A DNA stretch of 64,000 nt from Neocallimastix lanati (nom. inval.) (Eukaryota; Neocallimastigomycota; Neocallimastigomycetes; Neocallimastigales; Neocallimastigaceae). A model generated the notes under the pieces. It did not search any database and was not told the DNA's origin. It was given only the letters and a program-made list of their open reading frames with translations. The first letter of the stretch is position 1, and every line of letters starts with the position of its first letter. Made by a program: the position numbers and the translations under genes. This document shows positions 44,495 through 55,869 of the stretch, piece after piece. Location: positions 124,787 through 188,786 of the forward strand of contig JACVTC010000212.1 of NCBI GenBank assembly GCA_016946835.1, read 5' to 3'.

Positions 44495-45610
44495 AATTAT
44501 TTTGAGAATTTCAATAGGATTACTGAGTTAAACTGTTGAAAATTTTCTGTATTGGAAAATAAACATCTTGTACCTTCTGTGCATCAATAATTTGGATGAT
44601 TACATTAACCCTCAAAAAGTTAAAAAATGAAGGAAAAAGGATATAAAACAAAATATAACTAAGTATACTCAAGATAAGTTTGATCCATCCTTATTATACG
44701 AAATTGAAACTACTCAACAGGATATCAAAAATGATATTCTCGTTAAATTGATAATCACAAGCAATTTGGGCAAAAGTAACAAGAAAATAATAGAGATCCA
44801 CACTAAGACAACTTTCCAAATCTGGGAAATGTTAAATAAAATCGTTCACAAAAGGAACTGAACATAGAAAAATGGACTTAAAAAAAAATAAAATCAACAA
44901 CTTAAAATTTAATATTAATGACGATATACACATCTTCTTGGCGACTCTCCAAAATTTAATTGATGAATTAGAAAGAATTGATTTCGACATTAGTGATAAC
45001 ATCAAAGTTGGAATATTAAATCGATCATTACCTGAAAACCTTCGTTTGGATTAAAGTATTTCAATTCAATAATAATTGGAATGATTGCCGCAATTATATT
45101 AAAAGATTTATCCCAGATATAGCATTCTCAAATATCAAAGAATCAAATGTACCTAATGAATTTAAAAATAATATCTTCATTATAGAGAAAATTAATAAAA
45201 AGAAGATAAAAAATATTAAAAGAAGAAAGTTTAAGAAGAGAAAGAATGGAAAATGCTACCACTGTGGTAAATATGGACACTACTCAAATACTTGCTATAA
45301 AAACAAAAATAGAAACCTAAAAAGAAAATTTACAAAAATAAAACAATTTAAAAGGAAAAACCAAACCAACGAACATAAATCAAATAAAGAACAAATTCAT
45401 TTAATTAATGATAAAGATAATTATAATGATGACTTCGCTAATGATTTTTACTAAAGATTACAATTCAGAATGTTGTTTTGAATTAAATCATATTGATACA
45501 AAAAATAATACCTAACATTAAAGATGTCAAAAAAAAAAAAAAAAAAAAGACAGTAATATTTCTTGCTGGATACTAGATTCGTGTGCTACAATATATATTA
45601 CATACTCACT
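44495..45610 (+). pseudogene. Copia-4: Ty1/copia gag and protease start, decayed
   Basis: Readable parts: ENFNRITELN near 44505; DDIHIFLATLQNLIDELERID and KVGILNRSLPENLR (44920-45050); VFQFNNNWNDCRNYIKRFIPDI in the next frame; zinc knuckle CYHCGKYGHYSNTC near 45256; protease CWILDSCATIYIT near 45566, where the usual DSGA is DSCA. Ends at about 45600. An A tract (18) precedes the protease. Close relative of copia-1 and copia-2 gag. Confidence 0.8.
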
Positions 45611-45900
45611 CATAATATTTTTAATATTTTTATTATAAGATAATTAATTTAAAAATTGAATTAGAAAAATATAAAAATATAAATAAATATAATTATATAT
45701 AAAAATTTATTTTGGACGAAGATTTTTTTTTTTTTTTTTATAAGATTGAATATCCCTTTTAAATTTTATTTTAATTTTCATTTTTATTTTTATTTTAATA
45801 TTTTTTTTATTTTATATAATTAAAAAGTATAGTTATATATTTTTTAAATAAAATAATAGCTTTTATTATTTATATTAATTTATGTAACGAATACTAAAAT
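45611..45900. other. AT-rich stretch
   Basis: Nothing recognised; short T tract at 45725-45739. Confidence 0.5.
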
Positions 45901-46444
45901 TGTAACAGATACATGGTAACTCTAAGCCTATCCAATGATAGTCCTTTGGTTACGAAACGTAATTAAAATCTTTTCTTAATTTCGTATATTAAATTTTACT
46001 ACTTTATAGTCTATTTTATTATTAGTTATATAGTTATAGTTAGTTTTATTAAATGATTAGTAAACCAAGTTAAATTAAATATTTTACCAATCATAATTTT
46101 ATTTACATGTATAAAAATAATTGTTTTGTAATAGTTACGCACTAGCGTTACTATTAACGTAAATTGTTGAAATAAATATTAATATTAATAAATAAAAATT
46201 TAATTATTATATAAATAAATTTATCCTGTGTAAGCTCAGTAACTAATAACAAATAGAGTTATAAATGTACTACGCTATATTCTAGAGTATTAGAGATTTA
46301 TCTCTAATACTCTAAAATAGTTATTATTATAATTAATTTTAGTGTTTATTATTAACAACTCAAATAGAGAGGTGTTAAATTATCTTAGCCTTTAAAATTA
46401 GTTATTATTCGTTATTTTAGTTAATAAAATGCTTACCTTTTACA
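45901..46444 (+). repeat. LTR family C, copy 4
   Basis: TGTAACAGATACATGG...CTTACCTTTTACA. Contains a short perfect inverted duplication TCTAGAGTATTAGAGAT/ATCTCTAATACTCTA at 46280-46315 not seen in the other copies. Confidence 0.85.
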
Positions 46445-46445
46445 A

Positions 46446-47275
46446 TGTAAGAAATAATAATTATTTACTAATAAATATTTATTATTTCTTAGTCTTTATA
46501 ATTATTGATAATAATTATAAATTTATTTAAATTATAACAAATTTTATTAAATTAATTATTAAATATTTATAATTTATTTAATTATTAAATTTATTAATTT
46601 TAGTTTTTATTTAATTAAATTGTAAACAAACACATTTTGTATTCTATTATGTATTTAATAATGTATTCTGTATTTTATTTATTTAATATTATTAATATTT
46701 TATTTTCCTTTTATGTAAATTTATTATTTTAAGATCGAAATATTTTTAATTGTTTTATTCTTTTATTTTCGATCATTAGATTAGATTAGGAATCGGTTAA
46801 TTAGGGTTTTTCAAATTTCTTCATAAAAATAATTGGTTTTACCTAATTGATACGATGATCGATATCGATTAGGTAAAACCAATATCGATCAAAAATCTTA
46901 TCTAGGTTTTTCTTTCTAATCTTTTCCTAAATAAGAAATTTGTTAAGATTAGAAAAACCTTTTTTAATTAACCTTATTTCCACAAAAAAATATAAATAAA
47001 GCTCTTGAGTTCTATATAAGAAATCAAGAGTTATTATTATAAAAACCTAGGTTATAATAATAATAATTTATATTTTTATCTTTAAATAAATAATAAAATA
47101 ATTTCTAAAAAAATATATTTTACAAATAAATTTTATCGAAACATTCTATTTAAATTTATAATAAACTCGATTAAGGTATAAAATTAGTATATTTTATTTT
47201 CTCAACTTAATTAATTAGTCGTTAAGTTGGAATTAATAATCATATTAAGTATTAGTACTTAGTATGATTATTACC
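46446..47275 (+). repeat. Solo LTR family A (830 bp)
   Basis: TGTAAGAAATAATAATTATTT...GATTATTACC with the family A centre (AAACTTATCTAGG-like, CTAATCTTTTCCTA, GAAATCAAGAGTTATTATTATAA). Flanked by TACAA on both sides (46441-46445; 47276-47280). Opposite orientation to the copy at 13564. Confidence 0.8.
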
Positions 47276-47281
47276 TACAAA

Positions 47282-47686
47282 TGGTACAGGATTTTAAAAT
47301 ATTATTTAATAAATTTGAAATGTATATTCATAACAATTAACACATACAACTCCTAAAAATAAATCAAGAACAACAAATAACCCAAACAAAATCAATACCA
47401 AAACTTCTCAAAACTTACTTTTATTTTATTGTTTTATTTCTAATAAAATTTTTTAAAAGAGAGATTAAAATTATTTCTTTTACATTTGTTTTTTATTGTT
47501 TAATATATAAATTTAATTGGTTAAAAAATATTTTGTTAATTAATTATTTTTAGTATAATTCTTAATATAAAATAATAAATTTAATAATAAAACTATAAAA
47601 TAATAAATTTAATAATAAAAATATAAATATAAAATAATATTTTTCTGATTTTGATAATTATTTATATATAATATTGTTTCGTAACA
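47282..47686. repeat. Solo LTR family P, copy 2 (405 bp)
   Basis: TGGTACAGGATTTT...GTTTCGTAACA, flanked by CAAA (47278-47281; 47687-47690). Homologous to 14566-14993. Confidence 0.65.
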
Positions 47687-47694
47687 CAAAGATT

Positions 47695-47724
47695 CTTTAA
47701 TTCTATATTTATTTCTATTATTAT

Positions 47725-47777
<53 letters not shown>

Positions 47778-48145
47778 TTATTTTGCTTAATTCTATATCA
47801 AAAAAAAAAAATAAAAATAAAAATAAAATAAAATAAAAAATAAAAATAAAAATAAAATAATTTATATAATTTTATATATTCAAAAAATCATTTCAAAATC
47901 TTAAAATATTCCAACATTGAAATAATTTTATTAAATAGTTATTCATAGTTCCATTATTTTATTATTTTTAAAATTTTAAATTTTTTTAAAGCAATCAATA
48001 TTTATAATGGACTTAACTACTAATTATATTATTTTTTTTAAAAAGTTAAATTTTTAAAAAATACAAATCAAAATAATGATAAATTTAATTAATCTATCTT
48101 TAATATAAATAATGACTAATTACTTGTATTAATATTTAAAATAAA
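47695..48145 (-). repeat. Orphan copy of the ankyrin-gene upstream region
   Basis: From ATTTCTATTATTATTC through the T tract (48 T at 47727-47774), TCATTTCAAAATCTTAAA, TTGAAATAATTTTATTAAATAG and AAAGCAATCAATATTTATAATGG it parallels 54922-55290, the region upstream of the ankyrin gene on the minus strand. No ankyrin coding sequence remains to its left, where P ends. Confidence 0.7.
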
Positions 48146-48334
48146 AAGTATAAAAATCATGGAATTATTATTTTAAAAAAATGCATTTAATATTAAAAAA
48201 GAAAATAAAAAAATTCTTTATACTGTTATAAATATATTATAATAAAATATTTTCTAAAACTATTAACCCATATATAATTACTATTGTGTTTATTATAGTC
48301 TATTTGAGTGTTTCTTAACATGATATTTTTGTCA
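48146..48334 (+). repeat. Probable 5' LTR remnant of copia-1
   Basis: Placed only because the copia primer-binding site starts at 48335. A possible LTR start TGTTATAAATATATT lies at about 48221. It has no second copy in the window because the element is 3'-truncated. Confidence 0.4.
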
Positions 48335-48351
48335 GATTAAGAGTCTCAGTC
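48335..48351 (+). promoter_or_regulatory. Primer-binding site of copia-1 (tRNA-Lys anticodon arm)
   Basis: GATTAAGAGTCTCAGTC, identical over 17 nt to the copia-2 site. Its complement GACTGAGACTCTTAATC resembles the anticodon stem-loop of tRNA-Lys(CUU), with CTT as anticodon, rather than a tRNA 3' end. Confidence 0.75.
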
Positions 48352-48588
48352 TCAACCGATTAATCCATATGAAAGCTAAGTATTTTTTTTTTAAATAAAA
48401 ATTTAACATTAAATAAATTTGAAATTTATATATTTATTATTAAATATTAATTTTTTTTTAATTATTTATATATATATACAAATATTTATAAATTATAGAA
48501 CTAAAATAAAAGTGGAATCTTTAATATTTAAAATAATTATATATAGAAGTACAATATCGATATAATTGAAATTGAAAATAAACATAAA

Positions 48589-48825
48589 GGTCAGCTATTA
48601 GAAATAAGCTGATGATGAAATAAAAGATCAGCTATTGAATATAAGGTTGAGGATGAAACAAAAGGTCAGCTATTGAATATAAGCTGAGAAATGAAACAAA
48701 AAGGTCATCTATATTATATAAGCTGAAAATAAAGAACATAACATGTCAGCTATGCTACATAAGCTGAGAATAAAAGAACAAAAAATTTCAGCTATGCTAT
48801 ATAAGCTGGAAAAATATAATAAAAA
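48589..48825 (+). repeat. Six tandem ~40-bp hairpin units in the copia-1 leader
   Basis: Units at 48589, 48626, 48664, 48703, 48744 and 48786 each hold TCAGCTAT...ATATAAGCTGA with a TCAGCT/AGCTGA stem and an A-rich linker (GATGAAACAAAAGG type). Unit 2 (AAGGTTGA) and unit 4 (TCATCT) have lost perfect pairing. They lie between primer site and gag. Confidence 0.8.
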
Positions 48826-49470
48826 ATTCAATTATATAATAAATAATTAAAATAAAGATTTTAATTAAAATGAAATTACAATGATATATTAAATATGAAC
48901 AATTAATGTTATAATCATTTTCACGACAATAGCAAAAATTCTTTAAATACACTTAATATAAATAAATTATTTCCTTTATATTATTATTCGTAATATAAAT
49001 ATATACAATACTTTGTAATAAACATTAATAAAAATAATTTATTCTTAATTAAAAAGGAATAGTAACATAATCACATTCACATTATTTAATAAAAGAATCA
49101 AAATGATAGGTTTCAGTAATAATAAAATTATACTAATTCCTCCCTCAATATTAAAAAACATGTATATTAATATCTTTAAATTAAATTTTATTAAATTTTA
49201 TAATTATTAATCATTAAAAAATCTATATAAATAAATTAATAATTAATTGTCACTAAAAATAAAACCAATCAAAATTAATTACAATTTACATTATTTAATT
49301 TAATAAAATTAAATATAACTAAAGAAATAAAAAAATGTATAAATATAACTAAAGAAATAAAAAAATATATAAAAGATAAATTAAAGAAAAGCAATAAAAA
49401 ATAAATTAAGAAAATAATAAAACATAAATACTTTTAATTAAAGCAAGAAGGTAAAAATAAAAAGTAGAAA
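48826..49470 (+). other. Remainder of copia-1 leader
   Basis: A-rich, no frame; the phrase TAAATATAACTAAAGAAATAAAAAAAT is tandemly duplicated at 49312-49371. Confidence 0.5.
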
Positions 49471-52400
49471 ATGAGCAGAAACAATTCAAGAAGTAATTCC
49501 AGAAATCAAATCTTCGAAATCCCCGGATCAGAAAGTAATTTCTCCGCTAAAGGAATCTCTTTTAATTACTCCGAGAATTTCAATCATGTTACTGAATTAA
49601 CCGTTGAAAACTTCCAAGATTGGAAAACTAACGTATTGGATCTCTTAATCATCAATAATCTAGAAGAATACATTAGTTTACCAAAAGTAAAAAAATTGAG
49701 AAAGAAAGATATTATTAAATTAAAGAAGATTTAGATAAGTATATTAAAGATAAATTTAATAATTCTCTTGTTTACGATATTGGGACAACACAAGCAGATA
49801 TCAAGAATGACATAATGGTTAAATGGATAATTAATAATAGCTTGGGAAAGAAAACAAAAGAAATAATAAAAAGCCATAGTAAGACCGCCTTCGAAATGTG
49901 GAACTTCCTTCAAGATTCCTTTACTTTAGGAGAAGAGCATCAAAAAATGATATTACGAAATAAATTAAACAGATTAAAATTTACCACAGATGATGATATA
50001 CATATCTTCCTTGCAACACTTCAAAATATGATAGATGAATTGGAAATTATCGATACAGACATAAGTGAAAGTATAAAGGTAGGAATTCTGAATAAAGCTT
50101 TACCTGAAAATCTAAGGTGGATAAATGTTTTCCAGTTCAATAATGAATGGATAAAATGTTGCAACTATGTAAAAAGAATAATACCAGATATTCTTTTCTC
50201 AAATATCAAGAAAAGAAAACTTCAAGAAGAAAACGCAAAAAGTATTTTTAATTTATAAACTGAAAACAAAAATAAACAAAATCATAAGTATTTAAAAATA
50301 AGAGGAAGAAAAAATGGAAAATGTTTCCTATGTGGAAAATACGGCCACTACAAAAAGGAATGTTATAAATATAAAAGAAATAAGTTCTTGAATCAAAACA
50401 ATGAAAATAAATCAATGAAAATTCGAAGAAAATTGAACAAAAAATATAATAAAAGTAAAATTAATAACAAGCATTTATATTCAATAAGCAATTACAACAA
50501 CTATAAAGACGATTACTTAGAAGATTTTTCTAAAGATTATAACTCTGATAAAACAATCGAAATTAATTGCTTAGAAACAATAAATAATAAAAATCACGAA
50601 AATAGCAATATACATAATAATAACTTCATAGTTTGAATTTTAGATTCAGGTGCATCAATCAGTACTATTAATGATATAAAATTTCTTACTAACATTAAAA
50701 AATGTAAAACAAAAATTTTACTAGCGAATGGTAAAGAAGTATTATCTGAGTTTTGCGGCAATTTTGTAGGATTCATTAACAATAACAAATTTATTTTAAA
50801 AAATGTTTATTATTCAATGTAAAGATATCTTTATATCTTTAATAAATTTATGTAATATATTATTACATTAATTAATGTATGAAATTTTTCTCATAACATC
50901 TTGAATAAAATTATGTAAATTACATTAATTTATGAATTAAAACATATTTCAATAAATTTATGTAAACAAAAAATCATACATTAAATTTACGTACATGAAT
51001 TAAATACTTTAAATAATTACTTCTCCTTAAATTAATAATTGAAATTTAAAATTATAAATTAGAACTTAAATTATTTAAATTTATATTTATTAAAGATGAA
51101 ATTAAATAATTTAGTCACAAAAAATTCGCCAAATCTGTTATTGTTAAATTTTTTATTTATTTAAATAGTATAGTTTAATATTATTAATAGTTTTTAGTTT
51201 AATTTTAAATTAGTTAAAATATTTAAATAGTTATAATAAAAAATAGTTATAATAAAAAATAGTAAATTAAAAAATTATACTATAATTAGTTTTAGTTTAA
51301 ATATTTTATTATTTTATAAAATTAATTATTATTAGTATTTAAATTGAATATATGTAAATTGAATTAATTTAATATATTAGAATATAATTAAGAAAAAATA
51401 TAAATATTGTAAATTTTCTTTAGAACGTAGAACGTAATTGTTATTTATGATTTTATAGTTCATAACATAATAAGAACTATTTAATAAAAGATTTTTCATA
51501 AAACAATTATTTTTAGTAAAAGAATTTATTTTATAATAGAGTGTTTCGTATTATTATAATCTGTTTTGACATAAAACTCTTTATATTCAAGATATATTAA
51601 GAGAAACTTAATTTCAATCAATCAATTAATTTATCAAAATTATAAAGTAATATTCAATAATTATGACAACTCCCCACAAGCATTAATTTACGATAATAAT
51701 GGAAATAGAATTTATAAATCTTTATCTAATGATAAAAATACATATCAAATTTTCACTTCCAAACACCAAATAATTTTAAATTCAACAAAACATAGCGAAA
51801 TCAATTATACAGAGTCAAGTAACTAACAAGTAATAGACCTTTGGCATAGACGCTTAGGTCATTATGATATTTCTAAAATAAAAATTATATTAAGTAATAT
51901 CAATCTAAAATTAAAATGTCCAGTATGTATTAATTCCAAATTAAAAAATAAGTCATTTAAACTATCTACCAATAAGACTAAACAAATTTTAGAATTAATA
52001 CATTTAGATCTTGTAGGACCTGTTACTCTTTCAATAAATAACAATAAGTATTTCTTTACAATTTTAGATGACTACTCTAGATATGGATGGGTCATCTTCA
52101 CTGAAAATAAAAATGATGTATTTAACAAATTTATTATTTGGTATAATAAAATTTATAATTCATTAAATATAAATATCAAAGCAATTCAGTCTGATAATGG
52201 GAAGGAATTCCAAAATAGTAAATTCCAAATTTTCTGTGAAGAAAATGGAATCTATCATCAGTTTTCAGTTTCTTATAACCCTTCTCAAAATGGAAAGGCC
52301 GAAAGATTTAATGGTATATTCATTGTTTCTTCAAAATCACTTCTTAACGACGCTAAACTCAGTCATGATTTTTGGGAGTTTGCTGTTGATACTGCAAACT

Positions 52401-53763
52401 ATATTCATAATCGACTTCCCCATCAAGGCATTCAAAACAAAATTCCATTTGAAGTATTTTATAATAAGCCTGTAGATTACAATACATTTAGAGTATTCGG
52501 ATGTAGAGTCTATTTCTTTGTGCCGTAGGAACTAAGATCAAAATTCGACAATAATTCACATCCTGGTATTTTTCTTGGATATTGCGATCATCCTTCCACT
52601 TACAAAATTCTTGATGTTATCAATAATAAAATCATCCATTCTCACACTGTAGAATTTATGGAAAACGAACCAGGAAATTCCTTTTTAAATCGTATTCATT
52701 CCAATATCAAATTCAGGGAGAGCAATTGTCTAAACCGACTTAGATACAGTAATGAAATTAATGATTATAATAATAAAATAACTGACATTATTAATGAAAG
52801 AAATATTACAACAAATATTAACCAGAATAAAAATATTAAAAATCAATCTAAAAATAAATCTTCAAAAACAAATAGAATTAGTCGTAAATATTATCCCAAT
52901 TATCAAAAATAATAATAAAAATATTATTATTAATAATAGTAATTAAAATAATAATAATGAAAATAGCAACAATATCATTGACAATAATACAATCAATAAT
53001 AGCAACAATACTTTCAATCAGGAATCGTTAAATTCAAATGATTACAATTTCAATAATAATTCAATCAATATTAATAATGAAATTAAAAATACGACTGAAA
53101 ATGATAACAACAAAATATCAACAGAAAACCAACAAGAAATTAACAACATCAATAATAAATATAACACAAATAAAGAGAAAAATCAAAACTATCAACATCC
53201 TAAAAATTCAAAAAGGAATTTAAATAATTTTACAATTAATTCAAATAAAAGAAAAAAAATAAACAACACAAATGAATCAGACATGAAAATTAATGAAAAT
53301 ACATTAATTGAACCATATAACTTTAAGTATATATTCAAATTTAAAGATAAAATAGAATGGCTAAACGCAATTAAGAAAGAATTAGAAATCATGAAAAAAA
53401 CTTAATGTTTATAAAATTGTTAAAACCGTACCATCAGGATCCAACATTATATCATCACGATGGGTATTTAAGTATAAAAAGGATGCAAGCGGAAATGTTA
53501 TTAAAAGAAAAGTAAGATTAGTTGCAAAAGGATACACTCAACAGTACGGTATCGACTACAAAGAAACATTTGCACCAACCCTAAAACAGAATACAATTCG
53601 AATCATTACAGTTATTGCGGTTCAGAAAAATTTTAATATTGTTCAAATAGACATCAATTCAGCTTATTTAAATGCACCATTAAATAGGAATATATATTGA
53701 AAGCACCAGAGGGTCATCCATCTTACGGAAAATCTTTTTGGGAACTTCACAAATCTTTAATTG
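49471..53763 (+). pseudogene. Copia-1: Ty1/copia gag-pol, 3'-truncated, with stops and an inserted LTR
   Basis: Gag from ATG 49471 (MSRNNSRSNSRN), a frameshift near 49720, then gag to zinc knuckle CFLCGKYGHYKKEC (about 50320) and protease ILDSGASIST (50640). Stops: TAA 50256-50258, and TGA 50634-50636 where copia-2 has Trp. At 50818-51585 a solo LTR interrupts the frame; removing LTR plus duplication (773 bp) restores phase. Integrase: LWHRRLGHYD...CPVC, LDLVGPV, QSDNGKEFQ, NGKAERFNG; TAA 51824-51826 and TAG 52526-52528 break it. An Asn-rich linker follows (52750-53250), then RT start (RWVFKYKKDASG, KGYTQQYGIDYKETFAPT, QIDINSAYLNAPL). It stops at FWELHKSLIE, before the YVDD motif; RNase H and 3' LTR are gone. 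Confidence 0.9.
50818..51585. repeat. Solo LTR (family D-like) inside copia-1 pol
   Basis: TGTAAAGATATC...ACTCTTTATA, 768 bp, with target duplication TTCAA (50813-50817; 51586-51590). Its right part in reverse complement resembles the start of the gypsy-D LTR (AAAACAGATTATAA). Confidence 0.8.
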
Positions 53764-54009
53764 AATATAAAATAAAATATAATATAATAAAATAATAGAA
53801 TTTTTATTTATATAATTTTTAGCAATATTTTAAATAATAATTTAAATATATTATTATTTATTTTTTTATATGATTATAAATTATATTTATATATATTTTA
53901 ATTACTTTAAAAACTTAATTTATTGTTATTTAAAAAATATTATGCAAAAACATTTTCTAATAATATAATGTATTTTTTCCAAAATCATTTATTTTTATTA
54001 ATATTTATT
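53764..54009. other. AT-rich spacer between copia-1 and the ankyrin gene
   Basis: Nothing recognised. Confidence 0.5.
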
Positions 54010-54910
54010 TAAATATTCTATTATTGCTTCATTTCCTATTCTATATAAATTAAATATCATTATTTCAACCTAATTCTTTTTTTTTTTTTTTTTTTTATTT
54101 ACTTCAGCTCCATTTTCAATTTAAATATTTTGTTATGGCTACTTTTCCCCTTTTAAGTGAAATTAATAATGAGGTTTCACAATATCCATTTTCTTTATTT
54201 ACATCTGCTCCATGTTCAACCAAATATTTTACTATGCTTTCATTTCCCTTTTCACATGAAATAAATAATGGGATTTTACCATATCCATCTTCTTTATTTA
54301 CATCTGCTCCATGTTCAACTAAATATTTTACTATGCTTTCATTTCCCTTTTCACATGAAATAAATAATGGGATTTTACCATATCCATCTTCTTTATTTAC
54401 ATCTGCTCCATTTTCAACTAAATATTTTACTATGTCGTCATTTCCCTCTTCAAATGAAATAAATAATGGTGTTTCAGTCCATTTATTTTCTTTATTTATA
54501 TCTGCTCCATGTTCAACTAAATATTTTATTATGCCTTCATTTCCACTTCTACAAGCATTAATTAATGGTGTTTCGTCCTTATTGTCTCTTTCATTTATAT
54601 TCGCTCCATGTTCAACTAAGAATTCAATTCTAGTAAAATTTATTTCTTTTCCTCTATTACATTCAATCAATAAATATTTTCCACAATCACTTTCATGATC
54701 TGTATCATAAGTTAAAATCTTAAATTTATCATCTGAAATATATTGATTTAAATCTGATATAGAAATCTCTACTTTATCTCTATAATGAAATAATAAAAAT
54801 TTAAAAAAATCATCATTATATATTTTTATATGATCAAAAATATAATCAAGTAACCTATTATTGTTATCATTAAACAAGTTTCTAATTTGAAGTGAAGATA
54901 TATTTTCCAT
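54010..54910 (-). pseudogene. Ankyrin-repeat protein gene, frameshifted in the last repeat
   Basis: ATG at 54910; the open frame is 264 aa and stops at 54116. Residues 1-80 are a non-repeat N-terminal domain (MENISSLQIRNLF, YNDDFFKFLLFHY) typical of a lineage-specific ankyrin family. Then about five ankyrin units of 33 aa (residues about 80-264): NRGKEINFTRIEFLVEHGAN, DETPLINACRSGNEGIIKYL, then two nearly identical units (DGYGKIPLFISCEKGNES). The last unit reads KYLN-stop because of one extra A. Beyond it the other frames continue ENGAEVNK, a run of A coding Lys (54078-54103 on + as T), then IGNEAIIEYLNKY and a stop at about 54010. Ankyrin proteins bind other proteins; partner unknown. Whether the break is real or a homopolymer sequencing error is open. 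Confidence 0.75.
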
Positions 54911-55320
54911 TATAATAATACTTTAATCTATTTCTATTATTATTCTTTCTTTCTTTTTTTTTTTTTTTTTTTTTCTTATAATAATCTTTTTTAATTTTGT
55001 TTTAATTTTCTTTTTTCTATATCAAAATAAAATAAAAAAAAAAAAAAATAAATTCAAAGAATTATTTTTATTTCCAATCATTTCAAAATCTTAAAAAATT
55101 CCATCAATGAAATAATTTTATTAAATAGTTATTTTTAGTTTCATTATTTTATTACTTTTAAAATTTTAAATTTTTTTAAAGCAATCAATATTTATAATGG
55201 ACTTAAATACTAATTATATTAATTTTTTTATAATTAAATTTTTAAAAAATACAAATCAATACTTGCATTTAAATATTATTTTTTTTAATTATCAAATAAT
55301 TGAATTTCTTTAACTAATTT
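54911..55320 (-). promoter_or_regulatory. Upstream region of the ankyrin gene, duplicated at 47695-48145
   Basis: Contains a T tract (about 22 at 54954-54974) just before the ATG on the other strand and conserved blocks (TTTCAAAATCTTAAA, AAAGCAATCAATATTTATAATGG). Its conservation in an orphan copy suggests it was duplicated with a paralogous gene. Confidence 0.5.
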
Positions 55321-55574
55321 AAATTAACCTTTATATCTTTAATCTCTATTTGCTCTATATATTACTCAATATTTTTATATTTAATGAAATTTATATTAAT
55401 AATTGTAATTTACAAAAATTTATATTAATCTATTATTTAGATATATATTAAATAAATATTTATTTTGAACATCATTATTAATACGATATAAATATATTAT
55501 TATTATTGATACGATATAAATATATAATTAAACTATTTTTGTTAAAGTATAAATAAATATTAATGAATAAATTA

Positions 55575-55816
55575 TATTAAACACCAAAAACAAATATTGA
55601 TAAAATTAGATATATTTTTAGAATAGCATTTTATATATAATACTTAATATTTAATTTTATTTATCTTTATTTTTTATAATTACAAAAGTGAATATCTTTT
55701 TAACAAGGTTACATTTTATTTCTTTTATAATTTTATTTAAATATAATAATATTCTGATTGGGTAAAATATATTAAAGTCATTATTAAGTATTTATTTTTT
55801 TTTTTATATTCTAACA
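55575..55816 (-). repeat. 3' LTR of copia-2
   Basis: 242 bp; + orientation TATTAAACACCAAAAAC...ATATTCTAACA. The element strand has AGGAGGAA directly upstream (55824-55817), the polypurine tract. Confidence 0.9.
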
Positions 55817-55869
55817 TTCCTCCTAAAATATGACTTTCCTAAAATGTCATATTTTTTATTTATATTATT

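Noticed and set aside
48589..48825. CRISPR array
   Set aside because: The repeated units are hairpins with drifting spacers of similar sequence, in the leader of a eukaryotic copia element; no cas genes.
54135..54698. 187-aa open frame with repeats on the plus strand
   Set aside because: Antisense of the ankyrin repeats; the minus-strand reading has a clear family match.
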